56,004 bases of DNA from CAYYYA01 sp964517065. GTDB lineage: Bacteria > Patescibacteriota > Patescibacteriia > UBA1558 > 2-01-FULL-52-15. Every line of letters begins with the position of its first letter. Within the stretch, counting starts at the first letter, position 1. This document shows positions 39,973 through 48,400 of this stretch, in pieces. The stretch covers positions 1-56,004 of the forward strand of contig CAZFBK010000005.1 in the NCBI GenBank assembly GCA_964517065.1. The letters are read 5' to 3'. The notes below the pieces were generated by a model. That model was not told the origin of the DNA and did not search any database. It saw only the letters and a program-made list of their open reading frames with translations. A program made the translations under genes and the position numbers.

Positions 39973-40043
39973 GTTAGAAGTTAGGAGTTGGAAGTTAGAA
40001 AATAGTTATCCCCACCGATCTCCTAGCTTCTAACTCCTTTCTC
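39973..40043. repeat. Inverted pair of heptamer arrays in the lexA leader
   Basis: Left arm GTTAGAA, GTTAGGA, GTTGGAA, GTTAGAA (39973-40000); right arm CTAGCTT, CTAACTC, CTTTCTC (40023-40043). The arms can pair over about 15 nt with one mismatch around a 20-nt core. The whole pair lies in the lexA 5' leader, between the promoter and the ATG. Confidence 0.78.
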
Positions 40044-40048
40044 CTATT

Positions 40049-40077
40049 ATTATAGGTGAACGAACGTACACTGTCAA
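40049..40077 (-). promoter_or_regulatory. Consensus promoter of lexA with embedded LexA-box-like operator
   Basis: TTGACA, 17-bp spacer, TATAAT: both hexamers are perfect. The spacer contains GAAC-N4-GTAC (plus strand 40058-40069), one mismatch from the Gram-positive LexA box GAAC-N4-GTTC. Binding there would block polymerase. Confidence 0.85.
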
Positions 40078-40110
40078 TCACGTTAGAAAAATTCTTCTAA
40101 CTTGGTCAAA

Positions 40111-40138
40111 CAAAAGCAACCTTTTACTTTAAGGTTGC
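40111..40138 (-). terminator. Terminator of the C39-peptidase gene
   Basis: Perfect 8-bp stem GCAACCTT/AAGGTTGC with a 7-nt loop, followed by TTTTG on the minus strand. Confidence 0.78.
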
Positions 40139-40173
40139 ACTTTTGACCTTTGACTTTTGAGTTTTTAGTTTGT
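40139..40173. repeat. Heptamer array (ACTTTTG type)
   Basis: Five units ACTTTTG, ACCTTTG, ACTTTTG, AGTTTTT, AGTTTGT between the terminator and the stop codon of the peptidase gene; the same type as 2564-2591. Confidence 0.75.
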
Positions 40174-40878
40174 CTACCTCTTCTCCGTAAACAACACTGC
40201 CTTCCTCCCCTGCCGATAATCGGTCACATTTAAATAGTCATGAATAGCATCGTAAAAATCTTCGTAGGTATAACGGTTATCTTTCCCCTGACTACTCCCC
40301 GGATCTTGAACGATAAATTCTCCCTTGTCATCATCATACCCAGAAATAATCATCACATGATAATCAGGTCCATCTCCTGGGTATGGTGTATTACTCAGAT
40401 CGGGAGCATAGACCGGGACAATAATAGGTCGCCGATTGGCAATTTCTAACTTCATCTGTTCTAAAATCGGATTAACTATCACTCGTGCTTGCCAATTTAG
40501 ATTTGCTGCGTTAATAATCTCCGCAATGAGTTCCATTGATTCATCCTTACTATGGCCAAACTCTTCGTTTTTAATTTTAAAAATATTGAGAATTTCTTGC
40601 TTAGCCTTTTCCTTCGTCAACTGATCACCATCATAATAATTATTAATCATAATGATAGAAGTCTCTTCACAAGCATTTTGCCACGGCTCAGCCCAGTTAC
40701 CAGCTGGCGCTTGGGAGGTGAAAGGTACTGGTAAATTAAATTTTGGTAAACGAACAACTTTTGTCAAACCAAAAATAATACCCAGTATCACCAAGATAAT
40801 AACTATTGTCGCTCCCAAACCACCAAGATAGACCGCTAAGTAGCTATGTACTCGCTTCACGTGTTTCAAGTGCTTCAT
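40174..40878 (-). CDS. C39-like cysteine peptidase, membrane anchored
   Basis: 234 residues. A basic N-terminus and a membrane segment (about 16-38) put the catalytic domain outside. The papain-like triad is visible: C70 (QNACEETS), H174 (DYHVMIISGYD) and D192 (VQDPG). This is the Peptidase_C39_2 pattern. Unlike bacteriocin exporters, no ABC half is attached. The substrate is unknown; surface protein or peptide processing is possible. It is transcribed alone. Confidence 0.86.
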   Translation of the reverse strand: MKHLKHVKRVHSYLAVYLGGLGATIVIILVILGIIFGLTKVVRLPKFNLPVPFTSQAPAGNWAEPWQNACEETSIIMINNYYDGDQLTKEKAKQEILNIFKIKNEEFGHSKDESMELIAEIINAANLNWQARVIVNPILEQMKLEIANRRPIIVPVYAPDLSNTPYPGDGPDYHVMIISGYDDDKGEFIVQDPGSSQGKDNRYTYEDFYDAIHDYLNVTDYRQGRKAVLFTEKR

Positions 40879-40884
40879 GTGCTA

Positions 40885-40913
40885 ACAGTAACCCACATTC
40901 ATTATTCTGTCTA
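40885..40913 (-). promoter_or_regulatory. Candidate leaderless promoter
   Basis: TAGACA, 17-bp spacer, TACTGT, then 6 nt to the ATG at 40878. Hexamers are imperfect, but spacing and position fit the local pattern. Confidence 0.45.
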
Positions 40914-40915
40914 TG

Positions 40916-40949
40916 AAAAAGCCGCGTCTCCTTTCTAGGTTTACGCGGC
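40916..40949 (-). terminator. Terminator of the 40950-41366 gene
   Basis: Stem GCCGCGT/ACGCGGC directly after the stop codon, with five T on the minus strand. Confidence 0.85.
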
Positions 40950-41366
40950 TCATCTTGACTCCTGAGGTCTGAATATCGACAGCGGATTTTCCGCTCCCGA
41001 CTTCTGCTCATTCTTACGCCGAATCCCGCCAGTGGCAAGCCTGTACTCTGGAGGATAGTTCCCATCACGGTCATCGAGCTCAACCTGCGAAATATTGATT
41101 CTAATTCGAGTCTCGACTAGCCCTTCCTCAATTAACTCCTGAAGAAGAGTATAGGGCGCACTGTGGAAATAAACCCAGCTTCCGGTGATGTTCCTTCGTT
41201 TGCAGAGAGCATCGCGAATCTCCAACCCTGTCATCCAGAAATTGTAGCTCAAGACTTGAAGAATCTCCTCTTTGGGAGGTACGTGCTGTGGATCTAGACG
41301 GCGGAATAGCTTCGATAGTAACCGAATGGCTACTAGCAAGGCTATCATTGTGATTATCAGTCTCAT
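40950..41366 (-). CDS. Membrane-anchored hypothetical protein with winged-helix-like domain
   Basis: 138 residues. An N-terminal hydrophobic stretch (1-16) is followed by a soluble domain whose order (PPKEEILQVLSYNFWMTGLE, LLQELIEEGLVETRIR, PPEYRLATGGIRRK) resembles the helix-helix-wing pattern of PadR- or ArsR-like folds. DNA binding is not shown and the family is unknown to me. It is preceded by GGAGAGG 2 nt before the ATG, a rare Shine-Dalgarno site in this window. It follows the 41391-41795 gene by 24 nt and is co-transcribed with it. Confidence 0.75.
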   Translation of the reverse strand: MRLIITMIALLVAIRLLSKLFRRLDPQHVPPKEEILQVLSYNFWMTGLEIRDALCKRRNITGSWVYFHSAPYTLLQELIEEGLVETRIRINISQVELDDRDGNYPPEYRLATGGIRRKNEQKSGAENPLSIFRPQESR

Positions 41367-41390
41367 TTCCTCTCCTTTCAGAGCTAGAGA

Positions 41391-41795
41391 TTACTCCCAC
41401 TGATCATAGACCAGCGGGAAATGATACTGCTGCCAACTGCCGTGAAAGTCACGAACCCACAGCCTTTTATCGGTTGTAGAATCGTCATCATAATCGGCGT
41501 TTTCAATGCTGATCATAGCGACGTCCTTTAATTCCAACGTGCGCTTGAGAAGCTGGCGGGTTCCTGTCTGAGGATAACCCCAGTAAGTAACCTTCAATCG
41601 TAACCGCGAAGTCAGCACAACGACTTGCTGCCGTTCATCCCAACTCTTGCTAACTTCCTCACCTGAATCTACGATGAGGCTCAGCAGATCACCATGCGGC
41701 TCTTCTCGAAAGAATATCGTCACCTTGCGATACAACGGATCCAGCATGTCCATGCTGGCAACCAGATAGTGAAACCAGTCAGGCTTAGACGACAT
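41391..41795 (-). CDS. Hypothetical protein
   Basis: 134 residues from the ATG at 41795. That start is fixed by a GGAGGTG Shine-Dalgarno site 5 nt upstream; the longer frame to 41843 would put the site inside the gene. The protein is soluble, beta-rich and acidic (KPDWFHYLVASMDML, VTIFFREEPHGDLL, LRLKVTYWGYPQTG, DFHGSWQQYHFPLVYDQWE). I do not recognise it. It heads a two-gene unit with the winged-helix-like gene. Confidence 0.75.
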   Translation of the reverse strand: MSSKPDWFHYLVASMDMLDPLYRKVTIFFREEPHGDLLSLIVDSGEEVSKSWDERQQVVVLTSRLRLKVTYWGYPQTGTRQLLKRTLELKDVAMISIENADYDDDSTTDKRLWVRDFHGSWQQYHFPLVYDQWE

Positions 41796-41846
41796 ACGTA
41801 CACCTCCTCGAACCGAGACAAAGAACGGAAAAGATAATAACAAGCG

Positions 41847-41875
41847 ACTCTACCACAAATACTGACTCTTGTCGA
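41847..41875 (-). promoter_or_regulatory. Candidate promoter
   Basis: TCGACA, 17-bp spacer, TAGAGT, giving a leader of about 45 nt with the Shine-Dalgarno site near its end. This is unlike the leaderless units around it. Confidence 0.5.
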
Positions 41876-41976
41876 GCCTAAATGAAAAGTCGCCCTCCTT
41901 GCCGCTGGCGGGCAATGAAAGACAACTTGCGTTCAAACCGATAAGATGTGACCTACCAAACTACAAAGCGACCACT

Positions 41977-43329
41977 CTAAAACTGCAACACAGTCTTCAA
42001 CTCCTTCACTTCATCCTGCTGACCGCTAATAACTTTTTCAATATTAAACGTACCGTACTTCGGCGCTTCGATGAAACCCTCCATCGCCGCTTCAGCTAAC
42101 CAACCGGAATCTAGTAAATCAAACAGCCACTCCTCGACAAACTCCGGATCCAGCTGATCAGTACCTGCACCGATAGTATCGACCCAAATCCGGTTAAATT
42201 TCTCTTGTGAACCGATTGGCTCCGACATAATCAAAGGAATACCAAGGGCGACGTAAAAACTTAATTCGCTGGGCTTGGTCCAAAGAATATCAGTAGTGCG
42301 TAAAATTTTATCGAATTTATTGAAATAGGCGTACTTATCCGGAGCGCTAATAATAATAACATCTTTCTCCTTCAAAGCTTGTCCCAGTCCTGCCTTGTGT
42401 GCGGACTCTTGGAAGTAGCGCGCCACATCGTTATGAATACCAGCAACCAAAACTAAACGAATCCTTCCTTGCTTAATCTTATGCCGCAATCCGAAAAGAA
42501 TAGCAGCTCCCAATTCTCGCTGTGCTCCTGCTCCACCAACAGCGAAAGTTAAAGTCAGTGGGTGGTTACTTTTTTTCGGTAAATGAGCTGGTTTAATATA
42601 CTGCTTAAAAACACCTTGGTATTGTCTCCAATATGACCCTTTAGTGTCTAGATTTTTTATTCGGTGACGTATATCTTCCTGAAGTAATCCCAAATGAACA
42701 TCACCAAGATTATCAACTGGCAAAGGAAAGCCTGTGAGAAAAATTCTTTCTGCTGGCACACCATACAGTCTGAGACGTTCTACAACTCGGTAACTAGGGG
42801 CTAAATAGTTGATCCTACTCTGACTCGGTTTGGCCGAAACCCAAGCTCGACTAATATCGGTATCCGTTGCCAGACAATATATGTGACCAGGATAACGAAA
42901 AGCGTCTGCCATCAAAGCTGGAACAAAAAAAGAGGTAATCAGTGGTACAGGATCTTGGCCTAGTTTATTAATCAAATGTCTGCCCCAGTTTTTTTTGCGG
43001 ATTAGATAGTCAATCTGTCGTACCTGAGCATTTGGCCGAGATAAATCTCGATGCGGATAAAATGTAGGAATAGACTGTAGACGATCATAAAAATTAAAAA
43101 CCGCATCACCGATCAAAGGTACTCCTTTGAAACGAGAAATAAACTCATAAAACTCTCGTCCTTCCTGCCACCAGCGACGATCTTCTTTCGGGATTCCTGG
43201 GTAATTATTGGCATTGATAATCCGACCACCTGACAGGTATTTCAGAGGAAAGGCGGCTCGCTGGTGACCATACCCCATGTCTGCTGCGATGATCCAAGCT
43301 TTTTTATTTTTGTTTTTTATTTTTTTCAT
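41977..43329 (-). CDS. MGDG-synthase/MurG-like glycosyltransferase
   Basis: 450 residues. The N-terminus (KKAWIIAADMGYGHQRAAFP) matches the glycine/histidine motif of GT28-type lipid glycosyltransferases such as monogalactosyldiacylglycerol synthase. The C-terminal part has FAVGGAGAQRELGAAI and DILWTKPSELSFYVALGIPL, the sugar-nucleotide side. No membrane segment is clear. It may add a sugar to a membrane lipid or a surface glycan; the acceptor is not determinable. It is the last of a three-gene unit with the lipoprotein and the small membrane protein (1-nt spacing). Confidence 0.75.
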   Translation of the reverse strand: MKKIKNKNKKAWIIAADMGYGHQRAAFPLKYLSGGRIINANNYPGIPKEDRRWWQEGREFYEFISRFKGVPLIGDAVFNFYDRLQSIPTFYPHRDLSRPNAQVRQIDYLIRKKNWGRHLINKLGQDPVPLITSFFVPALMADAFRYPGHIYCLATDTDISRAWVSAKPSQSRINYLAPSYRVVERLRLYGVPAERIFLTGFPLPVDNLGDVHLGLLQEDIRHRIKNLDTKGSYWRQYQGVFKQYIKPAHLPKKSNHPLTLTFAVGGAGAQRELGAAILFGLRHKIKQGRIRLVLVAGIHNDVARYFQESAHKAGLGQALKEKDVIIISAPDKYAYFNKFDKILRTTDILWTKPSELSFYVALGIPLIMSEPIGSQEKFNRIWVDTIGAGTDQLDPEFVEEWLFDLLDSGWLAEAAMEGFIEAPKYGTFNIEKVISGQQDEVKELKTVLQF

Positions 43330-43330
43330 C

Positions 43331-43564
43331 TCACATGAGCCGCTCCCAAATTGCTAATAAGGTGTAAGCCGGGATCAGGACTATCAGCACACGCAGACCT
43401 TCAAATAATTTCCATTGTGCGTGTATCCTTAGCGTCTCCCAGATAATGCTGGCAATCAATAATATAATAACGATCACAGGCCAGTCAAAGAAATACCTCA
43501 TACCAACAGTAACAACACCGAACAAAGCTGCTCGAGACCAGAAGTTTGTATTAGTTTTTTTCAT
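43331..43564 (-). CDS. Small membrane protein
   Basis: 77 residues from the ATG at 43564 (a TTG at 43570 overlaps the upstream stop codon and is the alternative). Two or three hydrophobic segments: ALFGVVTVGMRYFF, VIVIILLIASIIW and LRVLIVLIPAYTLLAIW. The family is unknown. It lies between a lipoprotein and a glycosyltransferase gene, so it may serve membrane lipid or glycan assembly. Confidence 0.68.
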   Translation of the reverse strand: MKKTNTNFWSRAALFGVVTVGMRYFFDWPVIVIILLIASIIWETLRIHAQWKLFEGLRVLIVLIPAYTLLAIWERLM

Positions 43565-43566
43565 GA

Positions 43567-44076
43567 TCAAAAATTACCCTCTAACAGTGGGCTAATTGTA
43601 TTTGGATCGATGATATTCTTCCCAGTAGTAATAACGAGGTGAGAGAATTCTTTCAGCTCCTTGTCACTACTGAATTGCAAACCCCAATTGTTACCCTGTT
43701 TTACATCGTTTTGAACCAGCGGTCCGATAGGCACGAACTTCTTGCTGTTCGGCTGAAACAACCACACCTGATAGTTTTCGTCAGCGTTGATGTTCGGCAG
43801 AGTTGCCCCGACATTGAGAATAAATTTACCCTGAACATAGCTGCGATAAGCGCCACCTTTGAGCTTCGGATCGCTGCCTTTAAGGGAAATGAACTTCTCC
43901 GGCGGATAGGTACTTGGATCATCTGCTACGACCTGCTTCTGATTGACAGTAGGTAATTGACCGACTTGTTGTTGATCGGGCGGCGTAGTTGTAGGTGCAT
44001 TACCTTTCTTGGTACAGGCAGTGAAGGCCAATGGCAGTGCCAACAAAATAATCAATGTTAAAATTTTTTGTTTCAT
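43567..44076 (-). CDS. Lipoprotein with anti-sigma-K-like domain
   Basis: 169 residues. The signal peptide ends in the lipobox LAFTAC (cysteine 21). A proline/threonine-rich stalk (about 22-60) carries the head: residues 75-169 show NADENYQVWLFQPNSKKFVPIG and FSHLVITTGKN, the pattern of the anti-sigma-K (RskA) C-terminal domain. The stalk opening (PPDQQQVGQLP) resembles the neighbouring lipoprotein at 44150. It is the first gene of a unit with the small membrane protein and glycosyltransferase. Confidence 0.82.
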   Translation of the reverse strand: MKQKILTLIILLALPLAFTACTKKGNAPTTTPPDQQQVGQLPTVNQKQVVADDPSTYPPEKFISLKGSDPKLKGGAYRSYVQGKFILNVGATLPNINADENYQVWLFQPNSKKFVPIGPLVQNDVKQGNNWGLQFSSDKELKEFSHLVITTGKNIIDPNTISPLLEGNF

Positions 44077-44093
44077 AAAATTATATCCACTGT

Positions 44094-44102
44094 ATTATAA
44101 CA
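44094..44102 (-). promoter_or_regulatory. Extended -10 promoter fused to a terminator
   Basis: TGT-TATAAT on the minus strand. Its first T is the last base of the terminator T-run (44102-44108). A second TATAAT lies 3 nt before the ATG. Leader about 10 nt. Confidence 0.65.
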
Positions 44103-44121
44103 AAAAAACCGCTTGAGCGGT
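44102..44121 (-). terminator. Terminator of the 44150 lipoprotein gene
   Basis: Stem ACCGCT/AGCGGT with a 2-nt loop, then seven T on the minus strand. Confidence 0.8.
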
Positions 44122-44149
44122 AGGTAATCTTGCTCTAAATATTGGAACA

Positions 44150-44758
44150 CTATTTGGCAGTTAGCGGAACTATCATAAACCCAGCTTTATAGAACTTGCT
44201 GATTTTTGCTGTAACAGTTTTAGTAGATCGATTATACACACTAGGCATAGGAACATAGATCATTTTTTTGTCATCGAAATAATTCAGTGCCAAATCGAAA
44301 GTATCTTGGCTAAATGTCGGATAACCAGTTTTATACAAAGAGACCGCTTCGTCCGTAAAGGTGATTGATAAGGTCGCATCTTTTTTTAAAACTATCTCTT
44401 GTGGGGCAATTATATATGAACCACCAATAAACTTATCAAATGTAAGGGCTGGGAGGGCTATCGCCTTAATTTCAGATGTTGTTTCTAGAGCCCCATTTGG
44501 TACAGTTAATGTTGCTGTACTATAGACTACCCCACTCTGTTTGTCTCTTGAGGACGTTTTTAGAAGTATATCGCTTTCAGAGTTTGTAACCGGTATAGGG
44601 TTGGTGTCCATAGTAACAGGCGCTTGTTGCGCAGATGGTAATTTCTGAATATTTTGTTGATCTAATGGACTTATAGGCAGTGCGTCATTTTTAACACATG
44701 CTGAAAAAATTAACGACACTGCTAATAATATAGCTATTAATGATAATTTTTGCCTCAT
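44150..44758 (-). CDS. Lipoprotein of unknown function
   Basis: 202 residues. The lipobox IFSAC ends the signal peptide at cysteine 21. A short stalk (SPLDQQNIQKLPSAQQ) is almost the same as that of the next lipoprotein. The head (about 65-200) is beta-rich (VVYSTATLTVPNGALETTSE, IIAPQEIVLKKDATLSITF, FYKAGFMIVPL), resembling the ZU5-like pattern seen in some surface proteins. Anchored in the outer leaflet of the cytoplasmic membrane. Confidence 0.78.
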   Translation of the reverse strand: MRQKLSLIAILLAVSLIFSACVKNDALPISPLDQQNIQKLPSAQQAPVTMDTNPIPVTNSESDILLKTSSRDKQSGVVYSTATLTVPNGALETTSEIKAIALPALTFDKFIGGSYIIAPQEIVLKKDATLSITFTDEAVSLYKTGYPTFSQDTFDLALNYFDDKKMIYVPMPSVYNRSTKTVTAKISKFYKAGFMIVPLTAK

Positions 44759-44767
44759 GGGGTCACA

Positions 44768-45271
44768 TTAATGCTTAAGAGCCTTATAAAAGGTCACCTC
44801 TGCCCAGATCTTATCAATGCCGGCGATCTTGTGCGCGGCGACAATATCAGCACCGTCAGCTACGAAGCCTTCAAATTTATTGCGAAAAGGAATAGCGTGA
44901 ACAATAATAGGAGTCTCTTCGCTCTTGAAAGTACCGGCCTGCAGAGCACTAACAATAGCAGCTACTTCCATATTCTCCTGCTGCAACGGTACAAAACCAT
45001 AAGCGTAACGCTCGAATTGACGTTCGACTGTACCACAAATAGAACTGAGAGAAACCAGCTGCTTACTGCGTTTCAATGGTTTAAATAATTTCTTGAAATC
45101 AGGAAAAACTTCCGACAACGAATACATCAGGATATCCTGAGCCATGCGTTCTTCTGACGTCAGCTCGAGATCCTTAGCCGGATTGGCCACATACTCGGCC
45201 ATAGCAGCCTGAGTCATCTTATCGTCTAAGAATAAGCGTAATTTCTCTGTATCGATTGGTTCTTGGAGCAT
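44768..45271 (-). CDS. Hypothetical protein
   Basis: 167 residues, soluble. The first 60 residues are helical (EKLRLFLDDKMTQAAMAEYV, SEERMAQDILMYSLSEVF). The second half is mixed (CGTVERQFERYAYGFVPL, IIVHAIPFRNKFEGFVADGA, KIWAEVTFYKAL). There is no signal peptide and the family is not recognised. It is 9 nt upstream of the lipoprotein gene, so the two are likely co-transcribed. No promoter is apparent; the upstream gap holds heptamer arrays. Confidence 0.72.
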   Translation of the reverse strand: MLQEPIDTEKLRLFLDDKMTQAAMAEYVANPAKDLELTSEERMAQDILMYSLSEVFPDFKKLFKPLKRSKQLVSLSSICGTVERQFERYAYGFVPLQQENMEVAAIVSALQAGTFKSEETPIIVHAIPFRNKFEGFVADGADIVAAHKIAGIDKIWAEVTFYKALKH

Positions 45272-45280
45272 TTTTTAGAA

Positions 45281-45310
45281 GCTAGAAGTTAGAAGTTGGG
45301 AGTTAGAAGC
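45281..45310. repeat. Heptamer array (GTTAGAA type)
   Basis: Units GCTAGAA, GTTAGAA, GTTGGGA, GTTAGAA, the same type as the left arm at 39973-40000, here without a nearby inverted partner. Confidence 0.78.
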
Positions 45311-45370
45311 ATGGGTACTACTTACCCTACTGGATTGGCTGATTTTGTCAAAGGGAAGGAACATCCTAAG

Positions 45371-45445
45371 CGTAATTCGTAATGCGTAATTCGGCCATGC
45401 CACCGTACCTGTTGCTCAATTACGAATTACGCATTACGTATAACG
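45371..45445. repeat. Inverted pair of heptamer arrays
   Basis: Left arm CGTAATT, CGTAATG, CGTAATT (45371-45391); right arm AATTACG, AATTACG, CATTACG, TATAACG (45418-45445). The arms pair perfectly over 14 nt, or over 21 nt with two mismatches, around a 26-nt core. The pair lies 13 nt from the end of the giant-protein gene and may end its transcript. Confidence 0.82.
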
Positions 45446-45458
45446 CCCTGCTACTACC

Positions 45459-48400
45459 CTACTTCCAGCTGCCAATGACCATATTGATACCGAAGCGGCT
45501 CCAGCCATAGGGATTGAAACTGCGCGTAGCATTCGTACGGCTGAAATCAGATCCAGGAGAAAATATTTGTATTTTCTGACGCATACCAGAATAGATCGAA
45601 ACAGCAATCTCGGCCAGATTATCAAAGTTATCAATATCGCCCGAAGCTACGCGTAAACCGCCAGTGAAGTTTTGATCAGTAGAAAATTCTTTGAGCACTG
45701 ACAAATTACCTGATAACAGATACACCTTGGCCGACTGACCACCTTCTGTCAGACTGGCAATGATCTGCGGTTCAAAACCGCTGACAGAATTGATACTGAG
45801 CGACACCCCTGTTGGCTGACTCGAGGTAGCAATCTGTTTCGTGGTTTTCAAAACTAATTGACCACCCTCCAAAGCAAAGATACTGACTAACGGCTGACTA
45901 TTGCTAGCCGGAGCTACGACCACCATGGCTTTGCCACTGCCATCAAGTACACCGGCTGTGAGATTGACTCCACCACGGAAGTCACGATCAAAAGCGGAAA
46001 CCTCAGCTATGATTTCACCTGATGGTTTAAAAACACGGAGCAACGGCCCGGTACCACTCGCAGGAGCTGTAATTAATTCCTCCACTCCATCGCCATCAAG
46101 ATCTGCAGCTGCCAGATTGACACCGCCACGGAAATTCTCTGGATACGCCATAAATGATCTCGTGGATTTACCGCTCTGATCAAAAAATTTAACCTCAGGT
46201 TTGCCACCGCGACCTGGTGCTACAGCTATCTCTTCGATAGCATCCTGATTTGTATCAATCAATGCGATACTACCACCATTACGTTGGAAACCAGAGAAGG
46301 CTTGGAATTGTGACAACAGTTGCCCCTGATAATCAAAGATCCGGACAAGACTTGGGCCACCACTACTGGGGATGGTAATAATACGTTCAGTATTTTTCAC
46401 CGTGAACTGTAGCGTCAATGGTGACGAATCTTCATTATTTGCTTCGTCGATAGCACTGATGGTCAGCTTTTGTGGACCGTTCGACAAATTACGCAATTTC
46501 AGTGTCGTACCGTTAAGCATCTGTTTGGACCCGCCGTTCAAACTATAGTTGAATCGCAATTTAGCTGAGGCTGATTGATTGTCTTTGCCGCCGAGTGTCA
46601 GAGAAAGCCAATTCTGGGTGATGACTGAGGTCACCGTCACGGAGTTCGTTTCGGGAGCAATTGTATCTGGGATATTCTCAACACAGGTTCGAGTCTCATT
46701 ATTTGTTCCAGCTGAACATCGGTTAGCGTCGCTGCAAGTTCTCGTCTGTCTGCCATCGGAGCAACCTGACCAATCATTGCATAAAACATTGGGCACACAG
46801 GCCGAATTGCAACTCTGTGATAATAACGGTCGTAACGCTGTGGTACCGCAAGCATTCGCGTCGCTACAGGTTCTGCTCTGCTGGCTACCACTGCAAGCTG
46901 ACCAACCAGTGCAAGTCCAGCTTTCTGCGCAAGCGGGCAAAGGACTACAACTTTGAGCAGTTGTTGGTTTGTTGGCCGTAGTACCGCAATGATTTCTTTC
47001 TGTACAGGTTCTAGTCTGTTGGTTACCGGTACAGCTTGACCAATTAGTGCAAGTCCAGCTTTCGGTACAGCTGGAAGCGGAGCAGCTTTGTTGCACAGCC
47101 GGCATATTCGCCGTAGTACCGCAGGTATTGAGATCCCAACATTGCCTGTTTTGTTTGTTGGCGCTGCAAGAAGTCCAATCGCTGCAGGTCCAATTCTCAG
47201 GACAACTGGTCACTACAGAAGCTGGAATCAAAATAACGGCGTCATTATTTTTTAGCGTCACAGTCGAAACAGATAAGGCACCGACCGTACCATCATCCTG
47301 TAAGACATAATACGAACCGCCTAAAGCCACGTTGGTATTTGAACTACTATCTGTGAAACCGCAGTAATCTCTAAATTTCACGAGCACTAACGCTTTGGAA
47401 TAATTACGGGCGTAAACATAATAATTCTTAGGAATAGCATGACCTTGAGCATTTTTACAGCTTGAACTATAAACCCGACTGTCGTTAGTTGTCGATGGAT
47501 CAACACCTGAATCGAGTAAATAGTGTTCCGTGGTGCCAGTACTAGCTGCCGCGCCAAAAACGTCTGTCTTACCCGCTGGGATCGCTACTGGCCGGCCGAT
47601 ATTATAATTCATAATGGGCGCCCAAGCATGCTGAGTGATAGAAGTGGTATTGGTGCCCGGATTCTGGCCGGCTCCTCCCTGCTCTGAGGTCGCATCGTAG
47701 AAGCCGTAGGTCAAGTTTTTATTATTCAGAAGATAAAAGTAGGCCGTTAGATATCGTCGGGCTCGGGGTAATTCGCTGCTGGCATAATTACTCCCTTTCA
47801 AAATAAAGCGGGTATTGTTTTGTAGTGACTGACGCAAGATTTCCTGAGAACGCAGATAATCGGCGTAATAATAAGCGCGACCCACACCGCCGGAAGGAGC
47901 TCCGACGGCATTCTCATAAATCTCCCAGATTTCAAAATAATTCAGCGCATTCATCGTCTGGTAACGGGTAGTCAGCCACGGATATACCAAATAACTAGCA
48001 GGATCGATCAGGTTTGGTATCAGCTCTTTGGTCTTGCCGAAATAATTGGATACATAGGTGCGCAATTGGGTTTGCTTATCAAAAACTTCCTGCACGCGAG
48101 GATAGCTATCGGCATGACCAATGTCGGTCGGCAGACCCGCATAAATTTCACTGAATTCCAAAGTAGAATTCATCGGTTTGAAATCAGCAATATCAGAGAA
48201 GAGATAATCGCTCTCCACTCCTCCAGCTGAAATAATACTGGTAGCAGTATTATTCATGTAATTCTGCCAATCGGTGCTACGCAGGTTGACCCAACGCCAA
48301 CCCGGCAGATACCCGTCCGGTACCCGTGCAGCAGCTGTGGATGTGGCACGAGCAAAAGAGTCGTTAGCAGTACAACCAGGATTTGCCGGATTCCAACCGC

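Noticed and set aside
41895..41920. GC-rich hairpin between the glycosyltransferase gene and the next unit
   Set aside because: Stem TTGCC/GGCAA with a 7-nt loop and no adjacent T-run; it may be a weak terminator but I cannot support it.
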